From positions 1,054,001 to 1,118,000 of the forward strand of contig NZ_QZMS01000011.1 of assembly GCF_003614885.1 (NCBI RefSeq): a stretch of DNA of 64,000 nt, read 5' to 3'. Under the pieces are notes generated by a model. That model was not told where the DNA came from and searched no databases. It worked only from the letters and a program-made list of their open reading frames with translations. The position numbers and the translations under genes are program-made. The DNA comes from Photobacterium salinisoli (GTDB lineage Bacteria; Pseudomonadota; Gammaproteobacteria; Enterobacterales; Vibrionaceae). The stretch's first letter is position 1, and the number at the start of each line of letters is the position of its first letter. This document shows positions 38,264 to 47,344 of this stretch, one piece after another.

Positions 38264-39508
38264 GTGAATCTTGATACCCGATATGCGTTTCATCTGGCGC
38301 TGGACATCAGTGCTGCGGGCGTGTTTATGGCCGTTTCTGGCTTGTATTGTCTTGCTGAGGGCATGACGCTACAGCAATTGGGCTGGTTCTTTGCCGCCTT
38401 TTATATCGTCATGGTTGTATTGGAAGTGCCGAGTGGTTTTCTGGCTGATCGGTTTGGACATCTGGCCGTTTATCGGTTGGCGAAAGGCTTCGATATGCTG
38501 AATTTTGTGTTGCTGGTATTGGCTCCCAGTATTGCCACTGTGATTCTGGCATCGGCAATCGGCGGCATTGGGCGAGCTTTGGGCTCAGGATGTTTAGAGG
38601 CATGGTACGTTAATCAGCGCTATAAAGAAGGGCGCAATGAGAGTATCAAAGCGGCACTGTCACGTGCGAATCTGTGGTTGTTATCCGGTCTGGGTATTGG
38701 TGCTGCAATAGGCGGCCTATTACCTGCTCTGGTACCAAATACGTTCAGCCAGGCGTATCTGAATGGCAATCCATACAAGGTGGGGTTAATACTGAGCATG
38801 GTCATCCACCTCGCAGCTCTGGGGATCAGCTTTCTGACTTTCCATGAAGGCGAAAATGTGCGGTCACTACGGGACCATAACCACGAATCACGGGTGTCTA
38901 TGGGCGGTAACTTGCTCACGCATTTCTTGGTAAATCCAGTATTGATCAGGCTTCTCGCCTGGCAACTGCTGATGGGGTATGCCCTGGCGAACCACAGTGT
39001 GTATTGGCAGCCTGTGTTCGCCATGCTTGAGGGCGGGAACAGCATGCTTGAATGGGTTGGAGTTATCGTGGCTTCTAACTATTTGCTCGCTGCGCTTCTT
39101 GGCAGGTTGCTTGGCGTTTCTACTGCTTCTTTTTCAGCCGTAACAATTTTGCCGGGTTATGCAGTTTGTGCAGCGGTGGCGTTGATTGGCATGTCGTTAG
39201 TGAGTAACCCCTGGGGCTTTTTATTGGCGAACTGGGTGTTTATCTCCGCGGTGTTTCTGTCTCGCCCTGTCATTGCGGCAGAGCTACATCGGCATGTCGG
39301 CTCATCGCACCGGAGCGCGGCTGTCTCTTTACTGTCACTGAGTCTGAATCTTGGTGGGGTGATGACAGGTGGTTTACTGTCATGGCTGACACAAACATTT
39401 TCTGTGCCAGTTGCTTGGCAGATCAGCGCCTTAGTGCTGATTGTTTCAGCGTTTAGTTTGAACTTGTCCCAAGCGGCACTAAGCAGGACAGACCGGCCCA
39501 GAGAATAA
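38264..39508 (+). CDS. MFS transporter
   Basis: A 414-residue major facilitator with about 12 helices. The loop-2 motif is GFLADRFGHLAVYRLAKG and the sequence continues typically for drug- or sugar-type exporters. It starts at GTG 38264, with TAGGTAAG upstream. It is divergent from the LysR gene. The substrate is unknown. Confidence 0.9.
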   Translation: MNLDTRYAFHLALDISAAGVFMAVSGLYCLAEGMTLQQLGWFFAAFYIVMVVLEVPSGFLADRFGHLAVYRLAKGFDMLNFVLLVLAPSIATVILASAIGGIGRALGSGCLEAWYVNQRYKEGRNESIKAALSRANLWLLSGLGIGAAIGGLLPALVPNTFSQAYLNGNPYKVGLILSMVIHLAALGISFLTFHEGENVRSLRDHNHESRVSMGGNLLTHFLVNPVLIRLLAWQLLMGYALANHSVYWQPVFAMLEGGNSMLEWVGVIVASNYLLAALLGRLLGVSTASFSAVTILPGYAVCAAVALIGMSLVSNPWGFLLANWVFISAVFLSRPVIAAELHRHVGSSHRSAAVSLLSLSLNLGGVMTGGLLSWLTQTFSVPVAWQISALVLIVSAFSLNLSQAALSRTDRPRE

Positions 39509-39815
39509 AGCTGATGAGTGTAGCCGGGGAAAGAGTACGCAAAAGACGTGTTTCTTAGGCGGTTAGCAATATTTTTTAGATCAATCTCAAATAAACCTTT
39601 ACAAAGGGGGAGAGTCGCGTATGATTCATCTTGCTCTGTCGCTCAGATTAATTAATGCAACTTCAAGTCAAAGTAAAACCTCAGAATTTCTTCGTAACTG
39701 TCGTTATCCTCAGTGTTTCCCTTAGCTTCATTGTGACATTCAATAATTTAGGCTCTCAGCGCATCGCATGAATGCGGTAAATATTTTGAATTCATCTATA
39801 TAAAAGGGACAAATT
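39509..39815. other. 307-base region upstream of cold-shock gene
   Basis: It holds the promoter and probably the long 5' leader expected for a CspA-type gene, plus a possible 34-codon ORF (39621-39725). A small hairpin CGCAT/ATGCG at 39760-39776 lies about 40 bases before the start codon and could be part of a temperature-sensitive leader fold. Confidence 0.5.
39621..39725 (+). CDS. Possible small ORF upstream of cold-shock gene (34 aa)
   Basis: ATG at 39621 follows GGGGGAGAG at a suitable spacing and opens a 34-codon frame (starting MIHLALSLRLINATSS) that stops 90 bases before the cold-shock gene. It may be a real small protein, a leader peptide or chance. No homologue is recognised. Confidence 0.25.
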   Translation: MIHLALSLRLINATSSQSKTSEFLRNCRYPQCFP

Positions 39816-40028
39816 ATGTCTAACAAATCAACTGGTCTGGTTAAGTGGTTTAACGAAGAGAAAGGTTTCGGTTTTATTACTCAAGACAACGGTGGTGCTG
39901 ACGTATTCGTTCACTTCCGTGCAATCGCTTCAGAAGGCTTCAAAACTCTGGCTGAAGGTCAGAAAGTGTCTTTTGACGTAGAGCAGGGCGCTAAAGGCCC
40001 TCAAGCTGCTAACGTAGTAGCGATGTAA
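39816..40028 (+). CDS. CspA-family cold shock protein
   Basis: A 70-residue cold-shock domain protein with RNP1 KGFGFIT and RNP2 VFVHFRAI, the standard length. It acts as an RNA chaperone that melts secondary structure. The gene is monocistronic with a strong terminator right after it. Which of the several csp paralogues it is cannot be told from the window. Confidence 0.96.
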   Translation: MSNKSTGLVKWFNEEKGFGFITQDNGGADVFVHFRAIASEGFKTLAEGQKVSFDVEQGAKGPQAANVVAM

Positions 40029-40034
40029 TTTTTT

Positions 40035-40070
40035 CATTGGCGTAAAAGGCTTCCGCCTTTTACGCCAATG
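40035..40070 (+). terminator. Strong terminator of cold-shock gene
   Basis: A perfect 16-base inverted repeat (CATTGGCGTAAAAGGC with its complement) around a 4-base loop TTCC. It begins 7 bases after the stop codon and has T-rich flanks before the stem and TGTAT after it. Confidence 0.85.
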
Positions 40071-40279
40071 TATCTACAACGAAAATTATGCCTCTCCTGC
40101 CTTAAAAGCACGTCAGCTGTAAGCTTCAAAACGCCTTCGTAACACACCATCAAACACCAGCATTTGCTTTGTCATCAAACTGCAAATAAATTCCATTAGC
40201 ATATTTATCTTAAGCAAGTTTCAGATTGCGTTTTATACGTAATAGTTTTGCTTATTTGAAAGAAAAATAAGGAGATATT

Positions 40280-40369
40280 ATGTCTCGTTCAATTGGTCGT
40301 CATCGATTTTGGTTTCATCAAAGTCGCACTAGTAATACACCCGTAACTAAGAGGGTCGCCATTAAGTGA
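40280..40369 (+). CDS. Small basic protein (29 aa) coupled to downstream ORF
   Basis: ATG at 40280 follows an excellent AAGGAGATATT ribosome site and encodes a 29-residue, Arg/Lys/His-rich peptide (MSRSIGRHRFWFHQSRTS...). Its stop TGA overlaps the GTG start of the next ORF (GTGA), a sign of translational coupling. No family is recognised. It could be a leader peptide or a nucleic-acid-binding small protein. Confidence 0.5.
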   Translation: MSRSIGRHRFWFHQSRTSNTPVTKRVAIK

Positions 40370-40578
40370 TAGTTAATTTTACACTTTATAAAGAAGAAAA
40401 ATCCTGGAGTTCACGTATTCATCAGTTAAATGATGATGTCCTGCTCCGACATGTACACCTTCAGGGTAAGGTTGCCCAAAGAGACATCGATTTCTCCTAC
40501 TGTGAAAGGTCTCATTCGGGAAATATTCTGGACAGTGAAAATCAAGTGATTGGTCATTTCAACGTTTTTTCGTCATAA
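40366..40578 (+). CDS. Small protein of unknown function (70 aa)
   Basis: A 70-residue soluble protein from a GTG start inside the stop of the upstream small ORF. It has a compact beta-rich look (MIVNFTLYKEEKSWSSRI and a C-terminal VIGHFNVFSS). The lack of an independent strong ribosome site and the GTGA overlap suggest it is translated by re-initiation. Two genes after a cold-shock gene, it may be stress-related, but nothing shows this directly. Confidence 0.5.
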   Translation: MIVNFTLYKEEKSWSSRIHQLNDDVLLRHVHLQGKVAQRDIDFSYCERSHSGNILDSENQVIGHFNVFSS

Positions 40579-40985
40579 CTTCGCCATAACTCCACCAGTC
40601 ATTCATTTCATGGCTACCGCCGCCAGGCCATGCAGTGAGCGATGACTGAGTCAATTCCTGTGATTTAACTTCACCTAAGCTCATCCCTGTTTTGCCAGAC
40701 ACGCAACAGTCAGAAAGCATCTGATGTAGCCAACGCCATATAATAATGAAAATGCATGTGTGTTGGTCATCTAAACGTTTATGACAACCGTTTAGTCATA
40801 TTGTATCCAGCGTAGTTTCGGTATTAATCAGCGTGACTGCTTGTTATTCTTCGCTATCAACTGGTCGTTTCGTTCTCATCCTGTGGTGGTGATATGACTG
40901 AGCGAATGTGACCTAATGTCGGAAATATTCAATAAATCACACGTCCCGCTGAGTATCTTCATGTTTCATACAGAGGAGATATCAC
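40579..40985. other. 407-base intergenic region
   Basis: No coding sequence, hairpin or repeat that I can support. The last 60 bases before the AhpD-like gene are expected to hold its promoter. Confidence 0.5.
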
Positions 40986-41447
40986 ATGACGAAACGAATA
41001 AATTACTTCAGTATTGCCCCACAAGCGATAGAGATTCTGATGCAGCAGGAAAACTATTTCCATCAGCAGTTCAGCGAATCGCAAACCATGTCGATGATCA
41101 TTTGGGAATTGGTGAAACTTCGGGTATCCCAGATAAACCAATGTGCCTTCTGTATCGATATGCACAGCAAAGATGCCCTGAAACTGGGTGAGCAACCGGA
41201 ACGTATCTGGGGTTTGAACGCCTGGCGCGATATGCCGTTTTACACCGAGCAGGAACACGTCGCTTTGGCATTTGCGGAACATCTCAGCGCATGCAAGTCT
41301 GTGGATGATGCAATGTACCAGCAGGTACTGGACACCTTTGGCGAACAGGCTATGGTTGATTTGACGTTAGCCATCAATGCCATCAACAGCTGGAATCGAG
41401 TGGTAAAAACCTTTAAGCCCAAAGTAGGGAGTTTTACCGCCGCATAG
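40986..41447 (+). CDS. AhpD-like carboxymuconolactone decarboxylase-family protein
   Basis: A 153-residue alkylhydroperoxidase-like protein. The core motif QINQCAFCIDMHSKDALKLGE contains the redox pair CxxC and the proton-relay histidine. It probably reduces peroxides or acts as a thiol peroxidase with a partner reductase. AGGAG precedes the ATG. An AraC regulator follows after 15 bases, which suggests co-transcription. Confidence 0.93.
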   Translation: MTKRINYFSIAPQAIEILMQQENYFHQQFSESQTMSMIIWELVKLRVSQINQCAFCIDMHSKDALKLGEQPERIWGLNAWRDMPFYTEQEHVALAFAEHLSACKSVDDAMYQQVLDTFGEQAMVDLTLAINAINSWNRVVKTFKPKVGSFTAA

Positions 41448-41462
41448 GGTAGTGACTGTTAT

Positions 41463-42233
41463 ATGGATTTCAGGATCTTCAAACCACAAGGTGTGCTCAA
41501 AGACCATGTTCAGGGAATATGGTCGCTTTTCGTGCCGCCGGATCAGTTGGTAGAAGAGAAAAAACTGCTGTTCAGTGATGCCGGAAGCGGCATCATGTTT
41601 AATCTGGGTGGCGAGGTCTGCTTTGGCAATCACTGTCACCCGGAAGGTGTGATGATCATGCCCAACAGCAAAGAAGCCCAGTATGTGACTCTGCCTCCCG
41701 GAACCGTCCTGGCCGGGATCCGCTTTCATCCGGGCATGGGCTACAGTGTACTGGGTAAGCGTTTTGATCATCCGGTTTCGATTGCCGACGAACCGGAGCA
41801 GTTACACTTTCTTGCCTCATTGCAACAGCAGCTTGGTCATTGTCGCCGCCATCAGGCGCGTATTGCGACAATGTATCGCTGGATGAAACATCATCTTGAT
41901 ATTGACGATTCTGCCCCCCATGCCATTACTGAGATAGTAAAAGCCGTACAGCCTAACAGCCGGCATCGTCCCGATACGGTAAGTCCCCGGCAAATAGAAA
42001 GGCATTTCCAGAAATGGATGGGCATGACGCCAAAATACTATCAGCGGATCCTGCGGGTTAAACAGTCGCTGGAGCTGTTACAGCTCGCGCCTGACATCCG
42101 GCTGGCGGATCTGGCCGCTGAGCAAGGGTTTGCCGATCAGGCGCATATGACCCGAGAGTTCAGCCACATCGCTAAAATTACCCCTAAACAATACAGCTTG
42201 TTGGTCAAGAAGAAACAGCTGCAGAGCAGATAG
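41463..42233 (+). CDS. AraC-family regulator
   Basis: A 256-residue protein with an N-terminal domain of the DUF6597 kind (QGIWSLFVPPDQL, and the PGTVLAGIRFHPG strand) and a C-terminal AraC DNA-binding domain (SPRQIERHFQKWMGMTPKYY, LADLAAEQGFADQAHMTREF). It likely controls the AhpD-like gene in whose operon it sits. The ribosome site is weak. Confidence 0.9.
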   Translation: MDFRIFKPQGVLKDHVQGIWSLFVPPDQLVEEKKLLFSDAGSGIMFNLGGEVCFGNHCHPEGVMIMPNSKEAQYVTLPPGTVLAGIRFHPGMGYSVLGKRFDHPVSIADEPEQLHFLASLQQQLGHCRRHQARIATMYRWMKHHLDIDDSAPHAITEIVKAVQPNSRHRPDTVSPRQIERHFQKWMGMTPKYYQRILRVKQSLELLQLAPDIRLADLAAEQGFADQAHMTREFSHIAKITPKQYSLLVKKKQLQSR

Positions 42234-42348
42234 CGCTTCTTCCAGCCAGCGTCAGTGTACAGAATGCCAATAGTAAATAACGAAAACAGATGCTTACGTT
42301 ATCAGCCGTAAACACTTGTCAGAGCCGTCTTCTTGTTACTTATTGTCA

Positions 42349-43263
42349 TCAGTCAGGTAAAGGAATGAATTCCGTCTCGTCGCCGGGGACCAGCGGGAAA
42401 TCGTGGTTCCGCCAGTCGGTTTTGGCCTGTTCAATGCGCTCTTTACGGCTGGAGACAAAGTTCCATTCAATGAAACGCGGCCCGAGATGCTCACCCCCGA
42501 TAATAGCGATACGGGATGGCACTTTCGCTTCAATGGTTATTCCTTCCTGCTGCGACACTATGGCCATGCTATGTTGCGGTAAGTCGCCGTCTTTTGCAGT
42601 TACATGGCCTTTGGCAATGTAGATAGCGCGTTCCTCGGCCATCGGCAGGATGAAACGCTGTCCCGGCTGGAGATCTGCCTCTACGTACAGCGTTTCTGCG
42701 AATGTTTGAACTGGTGATGTAACGCCAAACGCGGTTCCCATCAATACTCTGACAGGGACACCGTCAATGTTGAGGGATGGAATCGTGTCATCCGGGTAGT
42801 GATAAAAAGCCGGCTCACATTCTTCATCGGCCAGAGGGAGCGCTAACCAGAGTTGCAGGCCATGCAAAGTATGATCAACTGCGGTAACGTCATAGCGTTC
42901 ACGCTCAGAATGCACAATCCCTTTGCCTGCGACCATCAGATTGATGTCGCCGGGTTTGATGGGTTGCAGGCTTCCCAGCGAGTCACGATGCAGAATTTCA
43001 CCCTCAAACAAATAGGTGACGGTCGCTATGCCGATATGCGGATGGGGACGCACGTTAATCCCTTCACCAGCCGGAAAATTCGCCGGACCCATGTGGTCGA
43101 AAAAAATCCACGGCCCCACCATCTTCTGCTGTGCGGTCGGCAGTAGCCGGCGAACCGAAAATCCCCCTAAATCTTTATCTTTTGCCGTCAGTATGCGCTC
43201 GATGGCTCCGCAACTGTCTGTGCAGTCGCAAGGCTGTTCTGCATCTTTAAACGTATTGCTCAT
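42349..43263 (-). CDS. Pirin family protein
   Basis: A 304-residue bicupin. The N-terminal cupin has VGPWIFFDHMGPA, the metal-site segment VRPHPHIGIATVTYLFEGEILHRDS and VAGKGIVHSER; the C-terminal pirin domain ends IEWNFVSSRKERIEQAKTDW. The start at 43263 follows AGGAGAGA and removes an unlikely 54-residue leader. Bacterial pirins bind a metal and some act as quercetinases or enzyme regulators. The exact role is unknown. Confidence 0.94.
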   Translation of the reverse strand: MSNTFKDAEQPCDCTDSCGAIERILTAKDKDLGGFSVRRLLPTAQQKMVGPWIFFDHMGPANFPAGEGINVRPHPHIGIATVTYLFEGEILHRDSLGSLQPIKPGDINLMVAGKGIVHSERERYDVTAVDHTLHGLQLWLALPLADEECEPAFYHYPDDTIPSLNIDGVPVRVLMGTAFGVTSPVQTFAETLYVEADLQPGQRFILPMAEERAIYIAKGHVTAKDGDLPQHSMAIVSQQEGITIEAKVPSRIAIIGGEHLGPRFIEWNFVSSRKERIEQAKTDWRNHDFPLVPGDETEFIPLPD

Positions 43264-43437
43264 GAATCTCTCCTGCACGTCATTTTGGTTTAAGTATGGA
43301 GTAGTGGCAGCCATTCGTGAATAAACATGGTCGCTAACAAACAGGGAGCAAGTGTTGGCAGGAGTAAGAGATGGCGGGTTCAAGGATGATGCACGCAGGG
43401 TGTTGACGTCTGAAAGCGTTATCAAAAGGTAAGTTAC

Positions 43438-43471
43438 AAAAAAACAGCGCAGTGTTTGTACTGCGCTGTTT
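43438..43471 (-). terminator. Terminator after collagenase gene
   Basis: The stem AAACAGCGCAGT/ACTGCGCTGTTT is a perfect 12-base repeat. On the minus strand it ends in eight T. It lies about 60 bases after the stop. Confidence 0.9.
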
Positions 43472-43530
43472 GAGTGATGTCTGAGAGTTAAAACGCGTTT
43501 AAGTCTCGAATGTCAGATTTTGCTATCAGA

Positions 43531-45960
43531 TCAGAGTGTAGCTGCGTATACCTCAAGATCGGCGGTTGCTCCTTCATTGGTCAGCAGCAAATGCATGTAC
43601 CCGGCTTTTTCAGCTGTGATTTCGATGAACGCATGATTGCCTGGGTAAGTCGAAGCTGTCTCGTATTTTTCTGCTGTCGGCCAGTGAGAGCTGGCGGCAT
43701 AGAGGCTGACATTCGCGTTTTGATTCTGCTCGGTTGGTGTCACCCAAACCCGTAATGTCTGCCCTGCCTCGGGTACATAAAATCCCAGATAACGCTGCGT
43801 TGAAATACGCAAAGCCTGAGGGGTGTCTGCTTGCAATACGACAGGCGTTAAATCATCTGCGGGTTGTGAACCGGTGTGCCCGCTATTTTCCTCAGGCTCG
43901 ACGACATCCGCCGTTGCCTTCAGTTCGACCTGACTGAAAGCTTCACGCCCAGAAATGCTCAGAAAATAACGGCCAGGCTTGATATTGCCATTGGCATCAG
44001 GAATGATCGCGAGCTGTTCATTACTGCCGGCGGTGAAGGCAGTGAAATCATAGTCGTAGTAATGGGCAGTACGCTCATAGCTTGCGTACAGATCCGCATC
44101 GCCATCACCTGTGATCGCGAAGGTAAGGTTGCGGGTATTGGCCGGGATATCAACATAGAAACGTTGCTCGCTGTAAGCCGCGCCTGACAGCGTGACAGCG
44201 CTGTTTAATGGTAGTGATCTCGCCTCATCCTGGCCGGAATCCGGTTCTCCCGGTTGCTCCCCGTCAGTGGTCACTGTCATTAACCAGTTATTGAACTCTT
44301 CCGCGTAGCGCGAGCCCAGCGTATTTGCGGTTTCTGTCCACTGCGTGTAATCACCCTGACGAGCGAAAGAGAGCAAAGTGCTGACCTCATTCGGATGGTT
44401 TTCCATCAGGAAACGTACGGCCAGATAACCCCAGCGATAGATGCGATCCAGATCGTGGTCGTAGGTGGTGCTCAGTATGTCTGACAAGGAATAGGTTTGT
44501 TTGCGAGCCAGTTCAACGGCAGCGTCATAACCTTGTTTGTAATGCATATACTCGGCAAAACCTTCCAGCCACCACACTGTGTGTCCCGGGCTTAACACAT
44601 CGTTGAAGTCACCGTAGAGATTGAAGCGGCCATCCAGATAATGCACGTATTCATGCTCAAGGTTGAGAATACTGTAACCTTGCGCATATTCATTACGGTA
44701 GGCCACAAAACGGGCCTGATTGTCAGGGTTGGCCGGATTGCCTTCCAGATATTGCCCGCCGTTGTTGGTGGTATTGCCAAACAAGAAGTTGGAATAACTG
44801 ACATAATCGGCATGGGTGTTGAAAACAATCACCTCAACGCTGTCGTTATAGTCAGCGGCTACCGGCTGATACCCGCTGTTTACGACCTGATGGAAGTCGG
44901 CTTCTTTATCAGCAAGTATCTTGCAGGCCTCGGCGGCCTGTTCCTGAGTCATTGCCTGAGCGCGTATAATGGCCGGTCCGTCACACTGATGGCGTAGCGG
45001 CATGACTCTGGCTTCAAGCTGATTCTTTGCATCTTTGAGCCCCAGTGCTTCTGCTTTTTCAGGCGCAAAGTAATTGATCATTTCTGCAATTCCTACCCAC
45101 ATTTTGTCGCTTTTGCCGCCTAGCGGGTAGCGCTGAAGCAGTGACTCCAGAATGGCGAGTACCTGAGTTCGGGTCGATTCGTGAGGTGTCACCAGCAGAC
45201 GGCCCATTTCACGGGCGGCATTGGTCACAATGAAATCAGCCTCAGTGCCCAATGCCCATTCACTGTCCAGAATAAACTGATTTAACTGTTCAAGGTACTC
45301 AGGGTGTTGTGCCAGATCATCATAGAAACTGTCAACGCTGATATGTCCGCTCATGGCACGGAACAGGTTGTTGAGGGTGTCAACAAATTGTAGATCCTGT
45401 GCTTTTTCAGCGGTGAAATGACTCAGCAACTGTAATTGGCCGGCCATGGTCAGAGGTAGCTGACGAATGTTGTCTACCATGGTTGTCATGCTTTTCAACG
45501 CCGCGACCTGTTCTTCGCCACTTTGGCTGGCGTAGGGTGAGGCGAGAAAAGTATTAATGGTATTTGCCAGTGACACATCTAATGCATCAGAAAAATCGCC
45601 GTACTGTCCTTTATGGGGATAACGAACGTAATAGGCAGCCCGGATGAATTCACCGAGGTTTTCGATGACGCTAGCTTGCTGGGTTTCTCCCTGATAGTTG
45701 CTGATATGCTGCATTAACTGCTGTTGTATCTGACGGATGCTGTGCTCGCTGAACAGCGTGTTTAATGTATCAGAAGGCGCAGAAAACCAGGCAATTCTGC
45801 ATTCGAGATCAGCCTGTTCAATGGTCCTGAGCGGCGAAGGTGAAGATGACAATGCATCTATCTCGCAGGCTGGAGCGGCAGAAGCTGTGTTTGCATATAA
45901 CGTTGCTGAGATGAGCAGTGCCAGCGCTGAACGCTGATATCCTGAATGAAGGTATTTCAT
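43531..45960 (-). CDS. Secreted M9-family microbial collagenase
   Basis: An 809-residue zinc metalloprotease. The signal peptide (residues 1-28) is followed by an M9 N-terminal activator domain (about 40-330). The catalytic domain has HEYVH at residues 436-440 and the third ligand Glu in WWLEGFAE (Glu466 or Glu470), and a PPC-type domain follows at about 600-700, then a second C-terminal beta domain. Vibrio and Grimontia collagenases have the same order and similar length. It degrades collagen outside the cell and is a likely tissue-colonisation or nutrition factor. The ATG at 45960 gives a clean signal peptide; 45972 is in frame. Confidence 0.95.
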   Translation of the reverse strand: MKYLHSGYQRSALALLISATLYANTASAAPACEIDALSSSPSPLRTIEQADLECRIAWFSAPSDTLNTLFSEHSIRQIQQQLMQHISNYQGETQQASVIENLGEFIRAAYYVRYPHKGQYGDFSDALDVSLANTINTFLASPYASQSGEEQVAALKSMTTMVDNIRQLPLTMAGQLQLLSHFTAEKAQDLQFVDTLNNLFRAMSGHISVDSFYDDLAQHPEYLEQLNQFILDSEWALGTEADFIVTNAAREMGRLLVTPHESTRTQVLAILESLLQRYPLGGKSDKMWVGIAEMINYFAPEKAEALGLKDAKNQLEARVMPLRHQCDGPAIIRAQAMTQEQAAEACKILADKEADFHQVVNSGYQPVAADYNDSVEVIVFNTHADYVSYSNFLFGNTTNNGGQYLEGNPANPDNQARFVAYRNEYAQGYSILNLEHEYVHYLDGRFNLYGDFNDVLSPGHTVWWLEGFAEYMHYKQGYDAAVELARKQTYSLSDILSTTYDHDLDRIYRWGYLAVRFLMENHPNEVSTLLSFARQGDYTQWTETANTLGSRYAEEFNNWLMTVTTDGEQPGEPDSGQDEARSLPLNSAVTLSGAAYSEQRFYVDIPANTRNLTFAITGDGDADLYASYERTAHYYDYDFTAFTAGSNEQLAIIPDANGNIKPGRYFLSISGREAFSQVELKATADVVEPEENSGHTGSQPADDLTPVVLQADTPQALRISTQRYLGFYVPEAGQTLRVWVTPTEQNQNANVSLYAASSHWPTAEKYETASTYPGNHAFIEITAEKAGYMHLLLTNEGATADLEVYAATL

Positions 45961-46176
45961 ATGGCCAACCATTTGATTTATCAGTATTAAGGTAAGCCGC
46001 CTTTTATACCAGCAGGAAATAATTGTGCATTATGTTGAATATTAAACTAAGAGGTCGGTCCACAAATAAACGAAAAAGGAAACAGCTTGATATTGTTGCC
46101 AGGCAAATACAAAAAAGCAGAGTGAGAGCCCATTTTTCATTTGCAGTAAGGAGGCGAAGTGGCTGGGCGCAGGGAT

Positions 46177-46202
46177 AAAAAATGGCGCGAATAAACGCGC
46201 CA
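46177..46202 (-). terminator. Terminator after small exported protein gene
   Basis: The stem TGGCGCG/CGCGCCA with a 6-base loop is followed on the minus strand by six T. It is 28 bases after the stop at 46231. Confidence 0.87.
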
Positions 46203-46230
46203 GATCATGAGTTAGAACGGCAGGGGCCGG

Positions 46231-46548
46231 TTATCGGCTGGATGGGATCAGACGCTGAATCGCAAATGTCTCGCCACCTTGTTCAGAAATATTGATGGTT
46301 AGCGTGTGGGCCGCTTCTCTGTGGCTGTAAACAAAAACACGCCCGTCTTCTTTGGTTTTGTAATGGGATTTCTGGTTTGGTACAGAGACATCAACATTGG
46401 CCTGCGGTACGCCCTCTTTTTCTACTAACACCCATGCTCCGCCTTTTAAAGGCGTAACTTGTACCGTGAGTGATTCTTTGAAATCGGCGAATGCTGAACC
46501 GGAAAAAGCGATGGCGGTTGTGAACAGTACTGCAATAAAGGTTTTCAT
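46231..46548 (-). CDS. Small exported protein of unknown function
   Basis: A 105-residue protein with a Sec signal peptide (residues 1-21, cleavage after AFA) and GGAGT ten bases before the ATG. The mature part looks like a small beta-sandwich of the carboxypeptidase-regulatory/Cna-B kind (VLVEKEGVPQANVDVSVPNQ, YKTKEDGRVFV). It is monocistronic with its own terminator. The family is not recognised with certainty. Confidence 0.72.
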   Translation of the reverse strand: MKTFIAVLFTTAIAFSGSAFADFKESLTVQVTPLKGGAWVLVEKEGVPQANVDVSVPNQKSHYKTKEDGRVFVYSHREAAHTLTINISEQGGETFAIQRLIPSSR

Positions 46549-47344
46549 GGTGTAACTCCGATACTTGATTCAGGTGAAGAAGGATGTTTTAAAGCATGTA
46601 GCTATATTAAGTGTGATTTGAGTCACGTTAAACCGTGTTTTTTCTTCCATCTTGTTCAGTTTTTTCGAATAAATGATGAGTGTTGGACATCGGAAAACAC
46701 TGATTCGGGAGTTGGATAATGCTGTCGCGTAATCGGCGCAGCAATAATGAAGAGCAACAGTAATACCGCTTTGAAGGTGAGGGATTGACGGAGTGTGCCA
46801 GGCAGTATGTAAATGCTGATAAGTAGCGTTTGCCGAGAGAGGATTAAATAAACAATAACAGAAAAGTTCTTTTCGCTGCCTTGGGGGTGAATCAGTGTTC
46901 TGCATAACAGCCTGCTGATCACCTGTGTCTTTTTCATGTTTAAGCCCAGAAGAAAATGGGATCTTAGAGTAAGTAAAAGTACCGGTTTTTATATTGGGAA
47001 ATAACTCAATTCATTGATTTGTAATTGTTATTTAATTTTTCGGCTCGATCCTCTCCCTGTAACTGACTTAATTATTTTTTACATCTCTTTTCCGGAGCAT
47101 ATCGCAATATAAACCTTTGGTTGAGTACAAGCCCTGTTCTTCCATTAGCCCTTATTCTGGCAGGGCTATTATTCAACTCAAACAACAATTATTCCTTTAT
47201 GGAAACTATGTGGTGTGATTCCTGACTCAGCGTTGAGTGACCAGAGTGCCTTTTGCTTACTGTTTACAGGGATATGTGAGTAGGCGAGTGCGAAGTATCC
47301 GGTCAGTGATTCACCCACTTTCAGTTGAGCAGGGTTGGTACATT
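46549..47344. other. 796-base region upstream of the ebo-type operon
   Basis: AT-rich, with no ORF that I can support. It must contain the promoter of the ten-gene operon that starts at 47345. A hairpin TAGCCCT/AGGGCTA (47146-47168) lies about 180 bases before the first gene and could be part of a leader, but it lacks a T-run. The long length suggests a regulated promoter or an untranslated leader. Confidence 0.5.

Noticed and set aside
43264-43530. Leader frame extending the pirin gene upstream to 43425
   Set aside because: A strong ribosome site at 43270 and family similarity both start at 43263.
46570-46937. Overlapping minus-strand frames upstream of the ebo-type operon (93 and 111 codons)
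   Set aside because: No ribosome site, no recognisable composition or family, and the region is a probable promoter.
47146-47168. Hairpin upstream of the ebo-type operon as a terminator or attenuator
   Set aside because: A 7-base stem without a T-run; not enough to call.
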